DNA from: Ophthalmolycus amberensis
Lineage: Eukaryota > Chordata > Actinopteri > Perciformes > Zoarcidae
Length of the DNA stretch: 64,000 nucleotides
Assembly: GCA_024529925.1 (NCBI GenBank)
Contig: JAFEUB010001412.1
Coordinates: 496,001-560,000 of the forward strand
Reading direction: 5' to 3'
In this document: positions 48,337-59,909 of the stretch, one piece after another
How positions within the stretch are numbered: the stretch's first letter is position 1
Layout of the letters: every line of letters begins with the position of its first letter
Notes under the pieces: model-generated
What the model was told of the DNA's origin: nothing
Databases searched by the model: none
Seen by the model: only the letters and a program-made list of their open reading frames with translations
Translations under genes and position numbers: made by a program

Positions 48337-50682
48337 TGGTTCATACTGTAAAGGGCATTAAAGGAGATCGATTTCCAGTGTTTCTATCAGAGCCTGAACC
48401 ATAAATGTACAGCATGTTAGAATATAAAGACTTTTCATGCAGTAATTTGAAACCCTAGAAGGCAGAGAAGACAATATGCCATTAATATATTGAATATATT
48501 AAGATAGGGTCACTATCTTTCAGAGAGAATCGAAAATTAGAGGACAAAACAATGACGCAAGCAAGCAAAGAAAAAGAAAAGTCAATTACATTTCAGGGAC
48601 ATTTCTTTCACCGTCACCGTCTGTATAACGACTTTAAGAAGTCATTATATCCTTTTCTAAAGACTGTTATGTGATTATTTGATTCGCTCATATTCACTCT
48701 CTGGTAACAGGCAGAGCTATTTCTATATACGCTCTATATATAGTAATTATGTATCTTAAGGGAGCGTCAGTGTAACTTTAGTCAGTTACACATCTCATAT
48801 AATTCAGGTTTGGATTTCTGCACCGTGAGATAAAGCTGATCTGTAGCTAGCGTTGACAGTAGCTGACACACTATTTTAAGACAAGTGCATCCCCTCATTC
48901 TGTACTTTCAGGATAGTTCTGTAATGTTCAAGAGGCCACAGAAGAAAGAAACGATTTTTAGCAACAGCAGCTTAGTTTGCTGTTTGATTTTGTATCCGTC
49001 CAATGATTTTTCTGTGATATCTGGCAGCATGCTCTCTGCTGATTACAGCAGTTTGAGTTAGAGTTTGGTCCAGATCCAGATCCAATCCCAGGCTAAAGAG
49101 GGGAAAAGCCCTGGAGTTACTGGAAGTGCTGCTCTGTTCGATGCACTTCCTCAGTCTGAGTGTGCAGTTGTTTTAGAAAGATCATAAAAATGTCACTCTG
49201 AATGATCTTTACTGCAGCGTTTTTTCATACTTTATGGATCATTTGCTGATATAAAACATGCCTTTAGTAACTTCTGCATAGCAGCTGTGCACATCGTACT
49301 TTGGGGAAATAGGATTTGGGCAATTCTTTTAAGACCAGTTGTCTGAGGATAAAGTGTGAAGAAGAGCAAAGGTCAGATCTGAGTACATGTTGTCAGACGC
49401 TGTGGTTTATTGTTTGCATACTTCGCCTCCTTTGACCTACAGCAGCAGCCGAGACTCCAAGAATCCCAAACGTTTATATTTGAGCTGCTCTGACTCTCTT
49501 CTTCACACTGACCTGCAACAGTGCATGATTGTTGATTTTATACCACTTCTAAAGACATTAATGTTAACTAGAGTGAGAGTCAGAGCCATAGAGAAGTGCA
49601 AACAGTGTCATGAAAAGTCAAATGATTGACAAAGTAGGAGGGTAATAGTTAAGAAAAATAAGAATACAAATATAGTTTATTTGCTAACGATGCTAACGAT
49701 GCTAATGATACGTTTACCTTTTAAAGTCACGGTGCTTATAAGATCACTAGATGTGCGTTCCTGTTTGTCCTCCTTTGCGTCTTCTGTGATATTATCAAAC
49801 TAGTAGTATCCATGATTTATGTTGATTAATAATATTTTTCTATGATTTGAAATATTTGGTAGTTGTGATATTGCATTGTTTAGTTCATTTCCCATCAAAT
49901 GATTCTCTTTGTTGATTTGTGTAAGGTCAAAATAATACAACCGTTATACAAACATATCAGAATAAACCTCATACGCTTATTATCTATTCGTCTTTATTTT
50001 TTTAAACCTTACTAACGATCAATGGCGTTTACAGTTTTTATGTGTATACCTCTCATGTATGGCAGGTTTTGGGAAATTGATCCAAAACGTTGCCTCTGTT
50101 GCCCTCTAGTGGCCACACATGATCACTTTTCACACATTTTCTACAGAATATTTTCACAATGCACTTATTGACTAAGTTAACAACAGATACTTTATACTTT
50201 CATCTTGTAATTTTCTCAAACGTTAATAGAATGGAAAGATAAAATCTATATCAGCATAACATTGTTTAAAATTTCCCTTTGAATCATATCTTAATGTTTT
50301 TGTAGCTTGCAATTTCAAATATTGTGATTCTTCTTTCACGGCTTTTAAATGCATCCAGAGTTTGCTGTTTATGGATACCTTTTATTAATATGTCCCGTCA
50401 GTATATCTTTAACTGTACTGTGGTTGTACATCACAATACAAAGCAGTGTCACTGACAGTAATATGAGCCCAGTTTAGTTCCTGGAAGTAAGGGGGGAAGA
50501 ATAAATGATCATCTTCCCATCACCACACCACAACCGCTGGACCTGAACTTTGAGTGCACTTTCGCTGTTTCAAATTCAGGAACTTGAAAAGGAGGGCTGT
50601 GACATTTGAGTAGAAGGGTCTTGATGATTCATTCTGTATTTTTCTGTGACTTCTCGGGAAGCGACATTGAAGATTCATTGAT
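48337..50682. other. Gene desert, part 5
   Basis: No gene is recognised. A small run of GCTAACGAT repeats occurs at 49684-49708, and a reverse CTCF-like motif lies at 50101-50114. Confidence 0.5.
50101..50114 (-). promoter_or_regulatory. CTCF-like motif, reverse orientation
   Basis: GCCCTCTAGTGGCC is the reverse complement of GGCCACTAGAGGGC, a good match to the CTCF core. It points left, towards bcl6, opposite to the motif at 23104. Binding is not demonstrated. Confidence 0.45.
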
Positions 50683-50826
50683 TGGGGAGTTTTTCCTGTT
50701 CTGATGTGAGGGTTCCGGGACAAGAGGATGTCAAATGTGTACATATTGTAAAGCCCTCTGAGGCAAATTTGTAATTTATGATTTTGGGCTATACAAAAAT
50801 TAATTGAATTGAATTGAATTGAATTG
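50683..50826 (+). mobile_element. 5'-truncated LINE 3' end (copy 2)
   Basis: Starts abruptly at GGGGAGTTTTTCCTGTTCTG and continues through the same 3' terminal sequence as the 48110-48336 copy, ending in ATTGA repeats. The few differences between the two (for example GTCAAAAGTG versus GTCAAATGTG) indicate a young family. Truncation is earlier than in copy 1. Confidence 0.75.
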
Positions 50827-52299
50827 ATGTGTCAATCGAGCGTCATTGGGATCAGCTGCATGAGCTAAAATCCCACAAAAATAAATGATGAAAACGCAGA
50901 AAAAGTTGCTTCTTCAACAATTTTTTTTCAGCTTCTTTACAATGCAGTTAATGGTCAGCATCACAACCATTAAAATATGAGGGCACCCCAACAGGAATTC
51001 TTAACAAAATGATGAGTCAGTTATGGCATTGACGTTTTCAAGCCATGATTGAATGACATCTTCAGATATCGTTAATGAAGGAATTATGAATTAATGAAGG
51101 AATGTTATGATGAAGACGACTCATATCTTAAAGAAATACTTTTGTTTTCTCCATTTGGATCTCATCAACTTCCTCTTGCTGCACAGTGAGTTTCTGTTGC
51201 AGTAGTTGTGTCTCTGGAGAGGGAGCCATATACAATGACCACTGTGTGCTTGTTGCTTATGAAGGAATACAATCGTTTGTGCTGCTTGCATTTTTAAATC
51301 AGTTCAACATTATTGAGGCACATAAACTGCCAATATGTCAAAGGTGCATTTTTTTCTAATAACCTCTTTTAATTTTAAATAGTGTTTTGCAAAGAATGTG
51401 ATATGGAGGGTCATCCTCCTGATGGTCCGTGCTTTTAAGATGCTGATGTTACTGCAACAAAACCTGGTTTGAGTCCAGATGAGGACCTTTGTTGCATGTC
51501 GTCCCTCTTCTTATTTATGTATTTTGTTGAGGCTGTTTTTTCTTTTGGATAAACGAGTTCAACATCAATTTGAACTTTATTGTCAGACATCCAGCATTTC
51601 AAACAATACTTAAAACATTGCATTTTCTCTCTGTTTTTCATTTCTGTTATTTCTGTTATTTGAGCAGCAGACTCCTGGGTTACCAGATGGTGGCGCTCGC
51701 TGCTGCAGAATCATTGCACAGTGTGTGTTGTGCGAGGTACAATGAAGACAACTCTCTGTTCATACAGTATACTAAAACATATACAGTATTGTTGTGAGCA
51801 TGCTGGTTGGATGAGGGGGGTTGCAATTCTACATCACACCTCCATATAGAGAGTCACAGGGTGAGATTATATACTACACATAGATGGGTGTAAATAATTT
51901 GGAATCAGGTTTTCATAAACTGTGATGCCTTTCGCTGTGAAAAGGCATGTTTGGACAAGAGCCGTTGGCTTGAGGTATGCTTGTCAGGAGCCGCTCCCCA
52001 GCCTCCTTTCTCTTTGACTGGATTGGTTTTGTTGTCCCTGAGGCAACACATTTCTGCAGCAGTTGCCGCCACATGTTGGACAATGAAAACTCTCCTTTTT
52101 AAAAACGTTTTACTTACGTTTTATTTTACTTACTCCGAAACATTAGTCTATAGATAGGCCTACATTTTACTTATAGATCCCTATCTGTCTTAGAAGATGC
52201 ACGGTATATCTTGGCCATTGCATTGGAGGGATGTGCTGTAATGCATCACTTTGGGAGACACACACATACACACATACACACACACACGCACATTCTTGC
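50827..52299. other. Gene desert, part 6
   Basis: No gene is recognised. A forward CTCF-like CCAGATGGTGGCGCT lies at 51683-51697, and an irregular (CA)n tract lies at 52259-52291. Confidence 0.5.
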
Positions 52300-52304
52300 A
52301 CTGA

Positions 52305-52565
52305 CTTTGTCGAAAAAAAGTCATAAAAAGTCATAGTACGACATGTCGAAAAAACTCATAGTATAGTATGTTGAAAAAAGTCATAAAAAGTCATGTCACT
52401 ACTACTACTAAACTAAGACTATTTTGTACTTTTCGAGTACTATTCTATACTACACTTTCTGAAATTCTATACTATGACTGTTTTTTGACATACTATATTA
52501 TTACTGTTTTTAATTTCTTTCAACACACTATAACATTACTTATTCAGGACCTTTTTTGACATAAA
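52305..52565. repeat. Foldback repeat built on TATGACTTTTTTCGACATAC
   Basis: The left half repeats GTCGAAAAAAAGTCATAAAA and TCATAGTATAGTATGTTGAA. The right half carries the inverse, TATACTATGACTGTTTTTTG and ACATACTATA, up to CCTTTTTTGACATA. The halves meet around 52400-52440. This is a short inverted-repeat element typical of fish genomes, without coding capacity. Confidence 0.65.
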
Positions 52566-53037
52566 TTAGAGGTGCAAAAAAACACATTACAGACACATTA
52601 TCATTCAAATGTAAAAATCATGTCATGATTAACATCCTTCTCAGATGGAATGGAACGGTGCCATACTGAAGCAAAGTGCATTAGTGCCACCCTCAGGCAG
52701 CAACCTCTCGTTCTGATAAATGAAGCCAATGTGAAAGTGCCTTAAACTTGCATTCTTTGTGATAGCCAACAGGGTGTAACATAGACGATAAAGCAAGGTA
52801 CGCTTTAGGGCGTGGCTACCTTGTGATTGACATGTTGCAACCACTGCGTTGTCTAGTCTGGAAGTTGTCCGTGTTTTTGTTTGACAACTTTATGTTAAAA
52901 TTAACACTGGTCGACTACAAATGTCTTACTCAGCGTTCAGACGTCTTATACTTTCATTCTTTTGTGTCACTTCTGGTTGCGGCCAAAAATACAAGATGGC
53001 GACGACAAAGGTACCGAACCTTGGTTAGGAGTATCAC
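52566..53037. other. Intergenic, no feature recognised
   Basis: Ends in a short CG-containing block (GGCCAAAAATACAAGATGGC) next to the (CA)n tract; otherwise unremarkable. Confidence 0.5.
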
Positions 53038-53044
53038 ACGCACG

Positions 53045-53123
<79 letters not shown>
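53038..53123 (+). repeat. (CA)n microsatellite
   Basis: About 85 bases of nearly uninterrupted CA with a few CACG units at its start. It is the longest dinucleotide tract in the window. Confidence 0.95.
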
Positions 53124-53125
<2 letters not shown>

Positions 53126-54442
53126 TTGAAATCATAATTCCCTTGAAATATCTGTAACCCTGTTCTCCATTTCCATTACAAGCATTTGTAGCACTTTGTA
53201 TACAGGACTGCTTCAAGGAATAAGACACACACTCAAAGGGTTGAATGTTTTATTGAACTGTGTTGATCATTGGGTTCTGGTAGATGTTGTAGCCTCCGGT
53301 AGAATAGTTTGAAGGCTGGGCCTGTAAAGACAAACATATGACTCATTTGGCTGTCTTTGCCAAAATGATGATTGATGGTACAATCTGTTGTTTGTTTATG
53401 CAATCCAATAACATGTAGTGTATATTATGTTCAAGTGACTTACCTCTGTTGTGTTTCCTCTCCAGGGTGCTCGGGTTAAAAGAGTACCTGAGCACCAATT
53501 ATTAGTTCCGGGAGGTACCATGTATTAATGAGTAGAGGGGCGTTAGAGAAGTTGAATTCCCTGTTCGGGCTTCTTGTGATCTCTGTTGGGATGTGTAACA
53601 CCAATAGAGATCATGCAGATGATTGGTATACTATTAGGCTGATACTAATGTATTTGAATGTATTTGTTGTGGTGTAAGTAATTGTGTTGTCAGGTGACCT
53701 ATACTGCAGTGGGGTTCGAGGTCCTCGCCAGTAAAGCTGCCAGATTCAATCAAGTGCTGTCGCTGCCAGGACCACGCTTAAGATGACTGTCATGTTTTGT
53801 GATAATTGTTGGTGAAATACATATCTGGTTGGTTTGCACCTAACCTCTGTGTCAAGCATGCTGCTTTTGAAGTCCGGCCGCTAAGTGGCCATTCCAACAG
53901 CATGAAAAGAACGAGTGGGCATGTGGATGAGTGACACACACAGAGTTAAGAAAATTCAAAAGTACTGAGAGATGCAAGAACATTGTTGGCTTGCAGGGGT
54001 TTATGTAGGATTTGTACACCAGCCATATGTTACACATCAAACCAAACCAAACCTGAATGCTATAAAAACATACAATACTACAAAAACAATGAGGATTTTA
54101 TTTGACATGATTTGATAGAATAGTGGTAAGAATCCGAACAAAGCAATTAACAAAAATAAAACTCACACACTGAGCAGATCTATATTAAATGGGTTATAGT
54201 TGTTGTCATCTGTAATATTGATTTCCATTGTGAATATGTGGAAGTTCCCTGCAGTGCAATATTTTTTTCATTTTTTCTAATTTTTGCTGTCTATGAGCTA
54301 TACTACCAAAGAATGGAGTGTATTTCCAAACAAACATAAACATACACCAAAAACAACACCTGCAAATATACACATTGTAAAATATTAAGAAACAGAAATC
54401 TGAGTAGCAGAAGACAATTCCCTGCAAAGAGCACGTTCTCCC
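53124..54442. other. Intergenic and probable cldn1 3' UTR
   Basis: The right part, leftward from 54442, is likely the cldn1 3' UTR. No other gene is recognised. AT-rich with no classified repeat. Confidence 0.45.
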
Positions 54443-56835
54443 TCAGACGTAGTCCTTGCCTGGCTGGCCTGCAGAGCGGGACGCTGGGTGGCGGGGAGAT
54501 TTCCCAGCGTCCTTGCTGGAGCAGTTGCAGCAGAGGAAGCTCCCTCCTATGATGATGAGACTGGCCGCTCCCCATCCAACAAACAAGGCACTTCCGAATT
54601 CATACCTGCGAATTATTCACACATCACATTGATACTTATGCTTGCATTTGGAAAGGACACGCTTTACAAGTCATCAAGTCTAAATACAAGCTGAATGTAT
54701 TATATTTAATTGGGCTGGATATGATTTACAGCAGTAAAATTCAAAGATCACAACACGGCTCCAGGTCAACTGTTTCCCCTTTTGTCAGTTTTTATGCTAA
54801 GCTAAACTAACCGACTGCTGGTTGTAGCTTCATATTTACTAGTATTTTCCAAATTATCCAGTCACCATGTATATTTAGTCGAGTACTTTACTTGACCCGG
54901 CTACAATTCTGAGGTGTAGCCTACTTTATGTTGAGTGTTTCAATTTGATTGTACTTTACATGCTTACTTTTGTACTTTTTACTCCACTACATTTATGTGA
55001 CACATAATTACCAGTTAGTTTGCAGATCAAGATTTTACAAACAACATATACGATCCATTTACAAAACATAGTGTAGAAAATAGTTCCTGCCCAGCAAGGG
55101 ATTCCACTTATGATACTTAAAGTGCATTTTACTGATATTACTTTTGTACTTTTACTTGAGAAATATCTTGAGGGAAGGACTTTTACTTGTTTGAATCTTT
55201 ACAGAATGGTATTGATACTTCAGTAAAAACTTTTACACCATTGAAAATATCAAAACTTTTCTTTAGGTGTGTAATACCTGATTACAACAGTACAGTACAA
55301 AAGATAGTTTACTTGGCAAGAGTCTGTCCTCTGTGTCATTACACACAGACACAGTGATAATTAGTGTGGATTCCTGACTGAATGTGCAGAGAAGGACGGC
55401 CTCACCTAGAATTAGTCGGAGTGAATGGGTCGTAGAAGTCCACGGCTATTCTGTGGCCATACCAAGATGTTCCCGCCAGAGCAAGCACACCTGAAAACCA
55501 TGAACGGAAAAACATTTTATAGATTTGCAGGTTAAAAAAATGCAAGACATTTCTATGAACCCATGAATTCACCTCAAGCCAAATCATGTCAAAGATGTGT
55601 TGCAATACAGCGGTCAAAACAAAACACACAGTAGTGTGGTGCAACATCCTGCATGTGTGAAGTGAGTGGACTCTGACCAGCGATAATGAAGATAACCCCT
55701 CCAGCTAGAGCCACTTTGTCCTTCTGCTCCGGTTGATCTGCCATACAGGTGGTGCACCTCATGCCCACCATGTCCACCAAGATAGAAATAAAGCACAGCA
55801 GGATGGAGCTCAGCATCAGCCCACGTGTGCCCTGTACAATCCCTGGAAACAAATCAGAGATTTGAGCAGGTTTCATGCAATTTCCCAGCTTTCTAATTTT
55901 TTTAATTAATTTCCGTCTGGGTCATTCCTGTTCTGACTTCAAATACATATTAATTGCAAACAGTGATTACTTGTGCCCCTATTTCTAATGTATCTTAAAC
56001 AAAACCTAAGCTGAAGAAAGTTCTTTATTAAATCTCATTGTTCTTCTTGTTTACAACAGGCACAAAACAGGGGGGAGTGCAGACGACATGAGTCACATCC
56101 AGCTGAGGTGTACTCATAGCATTCCTCTCTGATGAAGCACATATCAACCTTTTATCATATAGAAGTTAAACATCTATTTACAAAAGGCTACATTTACATT
56201 TGAAATCCAACACAATCCATAACTTCTATCTCTCTTAAATTGATTTAAAAGAAGAATAGGTGTTTTTTTTCGGCCATCTGCTGGTATTTGATGGACATGT
56301 CTCAGCTTGCAAGCCATTTTTAGGAAGAGAGATTCACACATTCCTCTTTTACAGCATACAGGCCCACAAATCTTACTTTTAAAATGTATTATATTTAAAT
56401 ATATTCATAAAATATTGAAAAAAATCGAACAATGTTTCACTATCCCATTTCTCATTTTCTTCCCACACACTTATTTCTGTAGAAGAAGAAATGATGATGA
56501 AGGGAAATGATTTGGGACACAATATACTGTGATTGTTATACGCTCACTGTGCTGGGCCTGATGATATGATCAGTAGTACAGTATAATGAAAACATGATAT
56601 GTATAACATTACCTGGTAGTTGTAGAAGTGAATCATACACTTTACACTGAACTTGACCAGTGCTCTGTGATGCACAGCTCTTCCACAGCCCTTCATACAT
56701 CGCCTGAGCCGTGATGATGTTGTCTCCCGCGTACGACGAAGCTTTCCATTCCACCATGATTGTGGATGCTATTGAGCCAATGAAGCCCAGGAAGGCCAAC
56801 GTGAACCCAAGGAGCTGTATACCTGCATTGGCCAT
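54443..56835 (-). CDS. cldn1: Claudin-1
   Basis: Claudin-1 is a four-pass tight-junction protein that seals the paracellular space of epithelia. Four coding exons are 56835-56613, 55842-55678, 55490-55406 and 54605-54443. They give 636 nt and 211 residues, exactly the human CLDN1 length. Junctions are GT-AG and in phase. The N-terminus MANAGIQLLGFTLAFLG forms the first membrane helix. The first extracellular loop holds the claudin signature W30, G49-L50-W51, C54 and C64 (GLWKSCASQSTGQVQC). YDPFTPTN in loop 2 and YEFGSALFVGW before helix 4 also match. The C-terminus ends KDYV, the PDZ-binding motif that contacts ZO proteins. The start codon follows from alignment to the family. The gene is head-to-head with the cpn2-like gene, with about 1.1 kb between start codons. 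Confidence 0.95.
54760..54850 (+). repeat. Fragment of the GCTAAGCTAA-type repeat in cldn1 intron 3
   Basis: TTTTTATGCTAAGCTAAACT, GACTGCTGGTTGTAGCTTCA and TATTTACTAGT correspond to the repeat at 39165-39240. Both ends are lost. Confidence 0.55.
54870..55245 (+). repeat. TACTTTTACTTAAGTA-type dispersed repeat in cldn1 intron 3
   Basis: Repeated words TTTTGTACTTTTACT, GATACTTAAAGTGCATTTTA and GGACTTTTACTTG are typical of an abundant teleost MITE-like family. Related ends occur at 8017-8113 and at 59981-60035 (CAGTGTCGGAGGAAGTATTC). No target duplication is recognisable here. Confidence 0.55.
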
Positions 56836-57938
56836 TGTTTGATTTCAGAAAATGTAAACGATGAAAGTGGAAAAAGTTCAAAAAGATAAAAAGGATCCTA
56901 AATTTGTCTTGATGTAGTTCCCGGAGGCTTGGGGTGGTGGAGCTGATCCTAAACAGTGTACAATGACCTGTGCATCCTCAAGGAACATCCCAGAGGAGAG
57001 GGAGGATCCAAGAATGTCATCAACTCTGACTTCAAAGTTAGGAGGAGCAGGCTGACACCTAGTGGAGGAGATGGTCTCCTTCGACGACTGAAACCTCACA
57101 GGACTCAAACACACTAAAACAACACAATTCACATTTTGTATTCACACTACAGCTGAGGTTGTGCTTTCAAAAGCAATTAAAACTAATTTGAATGGATCAT
57201 TTGCAATGCTCAAGCTCTCTAATTGATGCCTCTCTGTGTTATTACTCAGTGAGACCCTGGCTGTTTTAGCCAGGGTCTCTCATTAAAGAAATGATGTGTC
57301 TTCAAAGACCTCCAGGTTAAATAAATAGAAGTAGAAGTCGCACTGGTTGTAGAATTATTTCTGGTGGCCAAAAATAATTCCTGGAAAGAGTAACTTTTCT
57401 CGTGACAGCACATTCCCGCTCGTATCTATTTGCTTTGTTTTGGTAAATAGTGACACATCTCTGACAGACTTCTGCTGAAACTAATCACGAATAAAAAAGA
57501 CAGAAGACTCAGTCACCCAGAAGACCGTATTTTTTTTGACATGTTGTATATTAATATTAAAGTATCAAATAAAAGTTTCCTATTTTCTGCTCTGTGAGTT
57601 GAATTGCTGGACAAAAGGAGTGTCCCCTTTTTTTTGTGAGCAAATGAAACCATGGCAGGAGCTGGCCGCTGACCAAAGGTTTTTCTCTTGCCTAACTCAA
57701 ACGTGTTGTTTGCACTTTGTGTCAGCTGGCCTGCGGATTGACAGGGGGATTTGTTTCAATGCTACGGGATCCCTGTAACACACAGGTATGTTGGATTTCT
57801 GTCTTTTTTTAATACTCATTCTTCTCTCATTGGAACAAAACAGCTTTTGTACCTTTATTCTGCTCTCATATCAAAGTAAAGTCGACTTTGGTTTCCTGTT
57901 CATTTATAGAAACTTTCTTCATGTTTTGACAGTGAAAA
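56836..57938. promoter_or_regulatory. Divergent upstream region of cldn1 and cpn2
   Basis: The 1.1 kb between the two start codons contains an 84-codon minus-strand frame (57132-56878) with no domain, a perfect 12-bp-arm hairpin at 57251-57279, and a non-coding cpn2 exon that ends at a GTATGT donor after 57785. The matching acceptor lies at 57931-57932. No convincing TATA box or CpG island was found. Shared promoter use is possible but unproven. Confidence 0.4.
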
Positions 57939-59501
57939 ATGGACAAAGAATTGGGCCTGATTCTGTTCCTGGCACTGCTTCTCTGCCACAGAGGCCACAC
58001 ACAGTCACAACCCTCTTGTCCATACAATTGCCAGTGTTTCACTTCAGTCCAAATACTGTGTTCTCATGAGCAGATGACCTCTTTACCCAGGAACATGTCC
58101 AGGCAGGTCAAAGACTTTATCCTGATCAATTCAGCCGTATCGTACCTGTTCTCCCACACTTTAGAGGAGAGCCCCCAACTCACCAAGCTTATCTTCCTAA
58201 GTAATGCACTACGAAGTGTTCACTCTCAGGCTTTTGAGCATCTGACTGAGCTGCAGGAGCTGGAAATCAGTGGGAACCCCTGGCTGGAGCATTTATATTT
58301 GGGGACTTTCTCAAAGCAGGGAAACTTGACAAAACTGTTGCTTAACTTCAACCGGTTCAAGACCTTGCTTCCTACCACGTTTGACTCTCTTAAACAGCTC
58401 GAAACTCTGCAGCTGAAGGGCAACATCATATCAGATCTGCCTCCATTCCCTTTCCTGAACCTCCATAATCTGCGTGTCCTGGATTTGTCCCAAAATATGC
58501 TTAAAGACGTAAAAAGGGAAACTTTTTCTGGTCTGGCAAGACTGGAGATCCTGAGAATGAACAACAACCTCATCAGCAATCTGACATCTGACATGTTCCA
58601 CAATATGTCTCAGCTGATAGAGCTGCACTTTCAGGGGAATAAGATATCAGAACTCGCTGACGATATCTTCTTTGTGTTAACCAAACTGAAGGTGCTGAAC
58701 CTCCGCGGAAACCTACTTACAATTTTCAGCGATACAGTGTTTGGATTCGAGACAACAAATTTGAAGGAGCTGAATCTAAGAGGGAACAGATTGACCGAGC
58801 TGTCCTCTCTGGGCAGTTTGACGTCTCTTACCGACCTCATCTTGTCCTCTAACCAGCTCGCTGACCTTCCTGAGGACATTTTCAGAAATGTTACAGCCCT
58901 TGAGAACCTCGATCTGTCTGAAAACCAGCTCACCCTACTGCCTGAAATGATTTTTCATCATCTATTTAGCATCAAGGGAATCTATCTTCACAAGAACAAC
59001 CTGAGAAAGGTGGACAGAAAACTGTTTGAGGACCAGATTCTCCTTCAGCAGCTCTACCTGTCTGACAACCAGCTGGAAACTCTCCCACTGGGCCTTTTGG
59101 ATCCTTTTGTCATCCAGTACACACTGAGACTGCACGGGAACCCCTGGAAATGTGACTGCCACATGTCATATCTGCACGACTGGATGCTGGAAAACAGCAG
59201 AGATATAGAGATGCTTGACAGAATGCTCTGCGCGAGCCCCGATTATTTGAGAAGACGGCCAGTCGTCTCCATCGAAAAGGACCAGCTGGTGTGTCCGGTG
59301 TCTAAAGATGACATGCCTGATCTCAGGGGCTGTAGCCTTCAAGCTACCGGTGACACTGTAATTATCAAATGTAAAGTGGATAAATGCTCTCCACTGACAG
59401 TGAAGGTACAGTTTCAGGAGGATGACGGCAGCATTATGGAGCATATTTTGAAAAGTGATCGATGTAGCAATGAGACAATAATCGAGATCCCTGTTCAGTA
59501 G
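57939..59501 (+). CDS. cpn2: Carboxypeptidase N subunit 2-like secreted leucine-rich-repeat protein
   Basis: CPN2 is the regulatory, stabilising subunit of plasma carboxypeptidase N, the protease that trims C-terminal Arg/Lys from kinins and anaphylatoxins. This single open frame encodes 520 residues (human about 545). A signal peptide at about 1-23 has the hydrophobic core LGLILFLALLLC. An LRR N-cap, CPYNCQCF, follows. About 13 leucine-rich repeats of 24 residues occupy roughly 80-390. The LRR C-cap (HGNPWKCDCHMSYLHDWM) and a CASPDYLRRRPV..QLVCPV segment closely match CPN2. No membrane helix follows, which argues against LRRC15 or GP5. Several NxS/T sites (e.g. NMS, NLT, NVT) fit a secreted glycoprotein. 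An acceptor six bases before the ATG and a donor after 57785 show that the 5' UTR is spliced while the CDS is intronless. Confidence 0.85.
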   Translation: MDKELGLILFLALLLCHRGHTQSQPSCPYNCQCFTSVQILCSHEQMTSLPRNMSRQVKDFILINSAVSYLFSHTLEESPQLTKLIFLSNALRSVHSQAFEHLTELQELEISGNPWLEHLYLGTFSKQGNLTKLLLNFNRFKTLLPTTFDSLKQLETLQLKGNIISDLPPFPFLNLHNLRVLDLSQNMLKDVKRETFSGLARLEILRMNNNLISNLTSDMFHNMSQLIELHFQGNKISELADDIFFVLTKLKVLNLRGNLLTIFSDTVFGFETTNLKELNLRGNRLTELSSLGSLTSLTDLILSSNQLADLPEDIFRNVTALENLDLSENQLTLLPEMIFHHLFSIKGIYLHKNNLRKVDRKLFEDQILLQQLYLSDNQLETLPLGLLDPFVIQYTLRLHGNPWKCDCHMSYLHDWMLENSRDIEMLDRMLCASPDYLRRRPVVSIEKDQLVCPVSKDDMPDLRGCSLQATGDTVIIKCKVDKCSPLTVKVQFQEDDGSIMEHILKSDRCSNETIIEIPVQ

Positions 59502-59887
59502 CTTTTCTTCTTATTCAGACTTTGTTCTCTGTGCAAATACATTGTCATGCATTCAGCCTTTCTTCATACAAAGGGTCACAGCATATGTTCTGACTGTCAC
59601 AGTCAATACTCTAAACAAACCTCTCACTCACTGTTTGATAAGCATGCTGCTGAATGATAAGAGGGGTGGATGAACCCTTTTCTTGTGAAGTTCAAAGTTC
59701 AACCTGTTGCTTTTTAAGATCACTGCTAAAAGGAACTTTGAGTAATCATCTGGTAACATGTTGAATCTCAGTAGATGCTTCTGGCTCCCTTGTTTATGTA
59801 TGCTGGCATTGTCAAACTGAACATCATCAGAACAACAAGTACAGAATACTTAGGAATGTTTTGTAACAGATGCCAATGTAAAAGGTC

Positions 59888-59893
59888 AATAAA
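59888..59893 (+). terminator. cpn2: Poly(A) signal of cpn2
   Basis: The AATAAA lies 387 bases after the cpn2 stop codon and is the first canonical signal downstream, giving a 3' UTR of about 400 nt. Confidence 0.65.
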
Positions 59894-59909
59894 ATGGATT
59901 ATTTGCTTC

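Noticed and set aside
53038..53123. Array-like periodic repeat
   Set aside because: Plain (CA)n microsatellite without spacers; not a CRISPR-like array, and the window is eukaryotic.
56878..57132. 84-codon minus-strand frame just upstream of cldn1
   Set aside because: Not in frame with a cldn1 splice, no similarity to claudins; the family-length protein starts at 56835.
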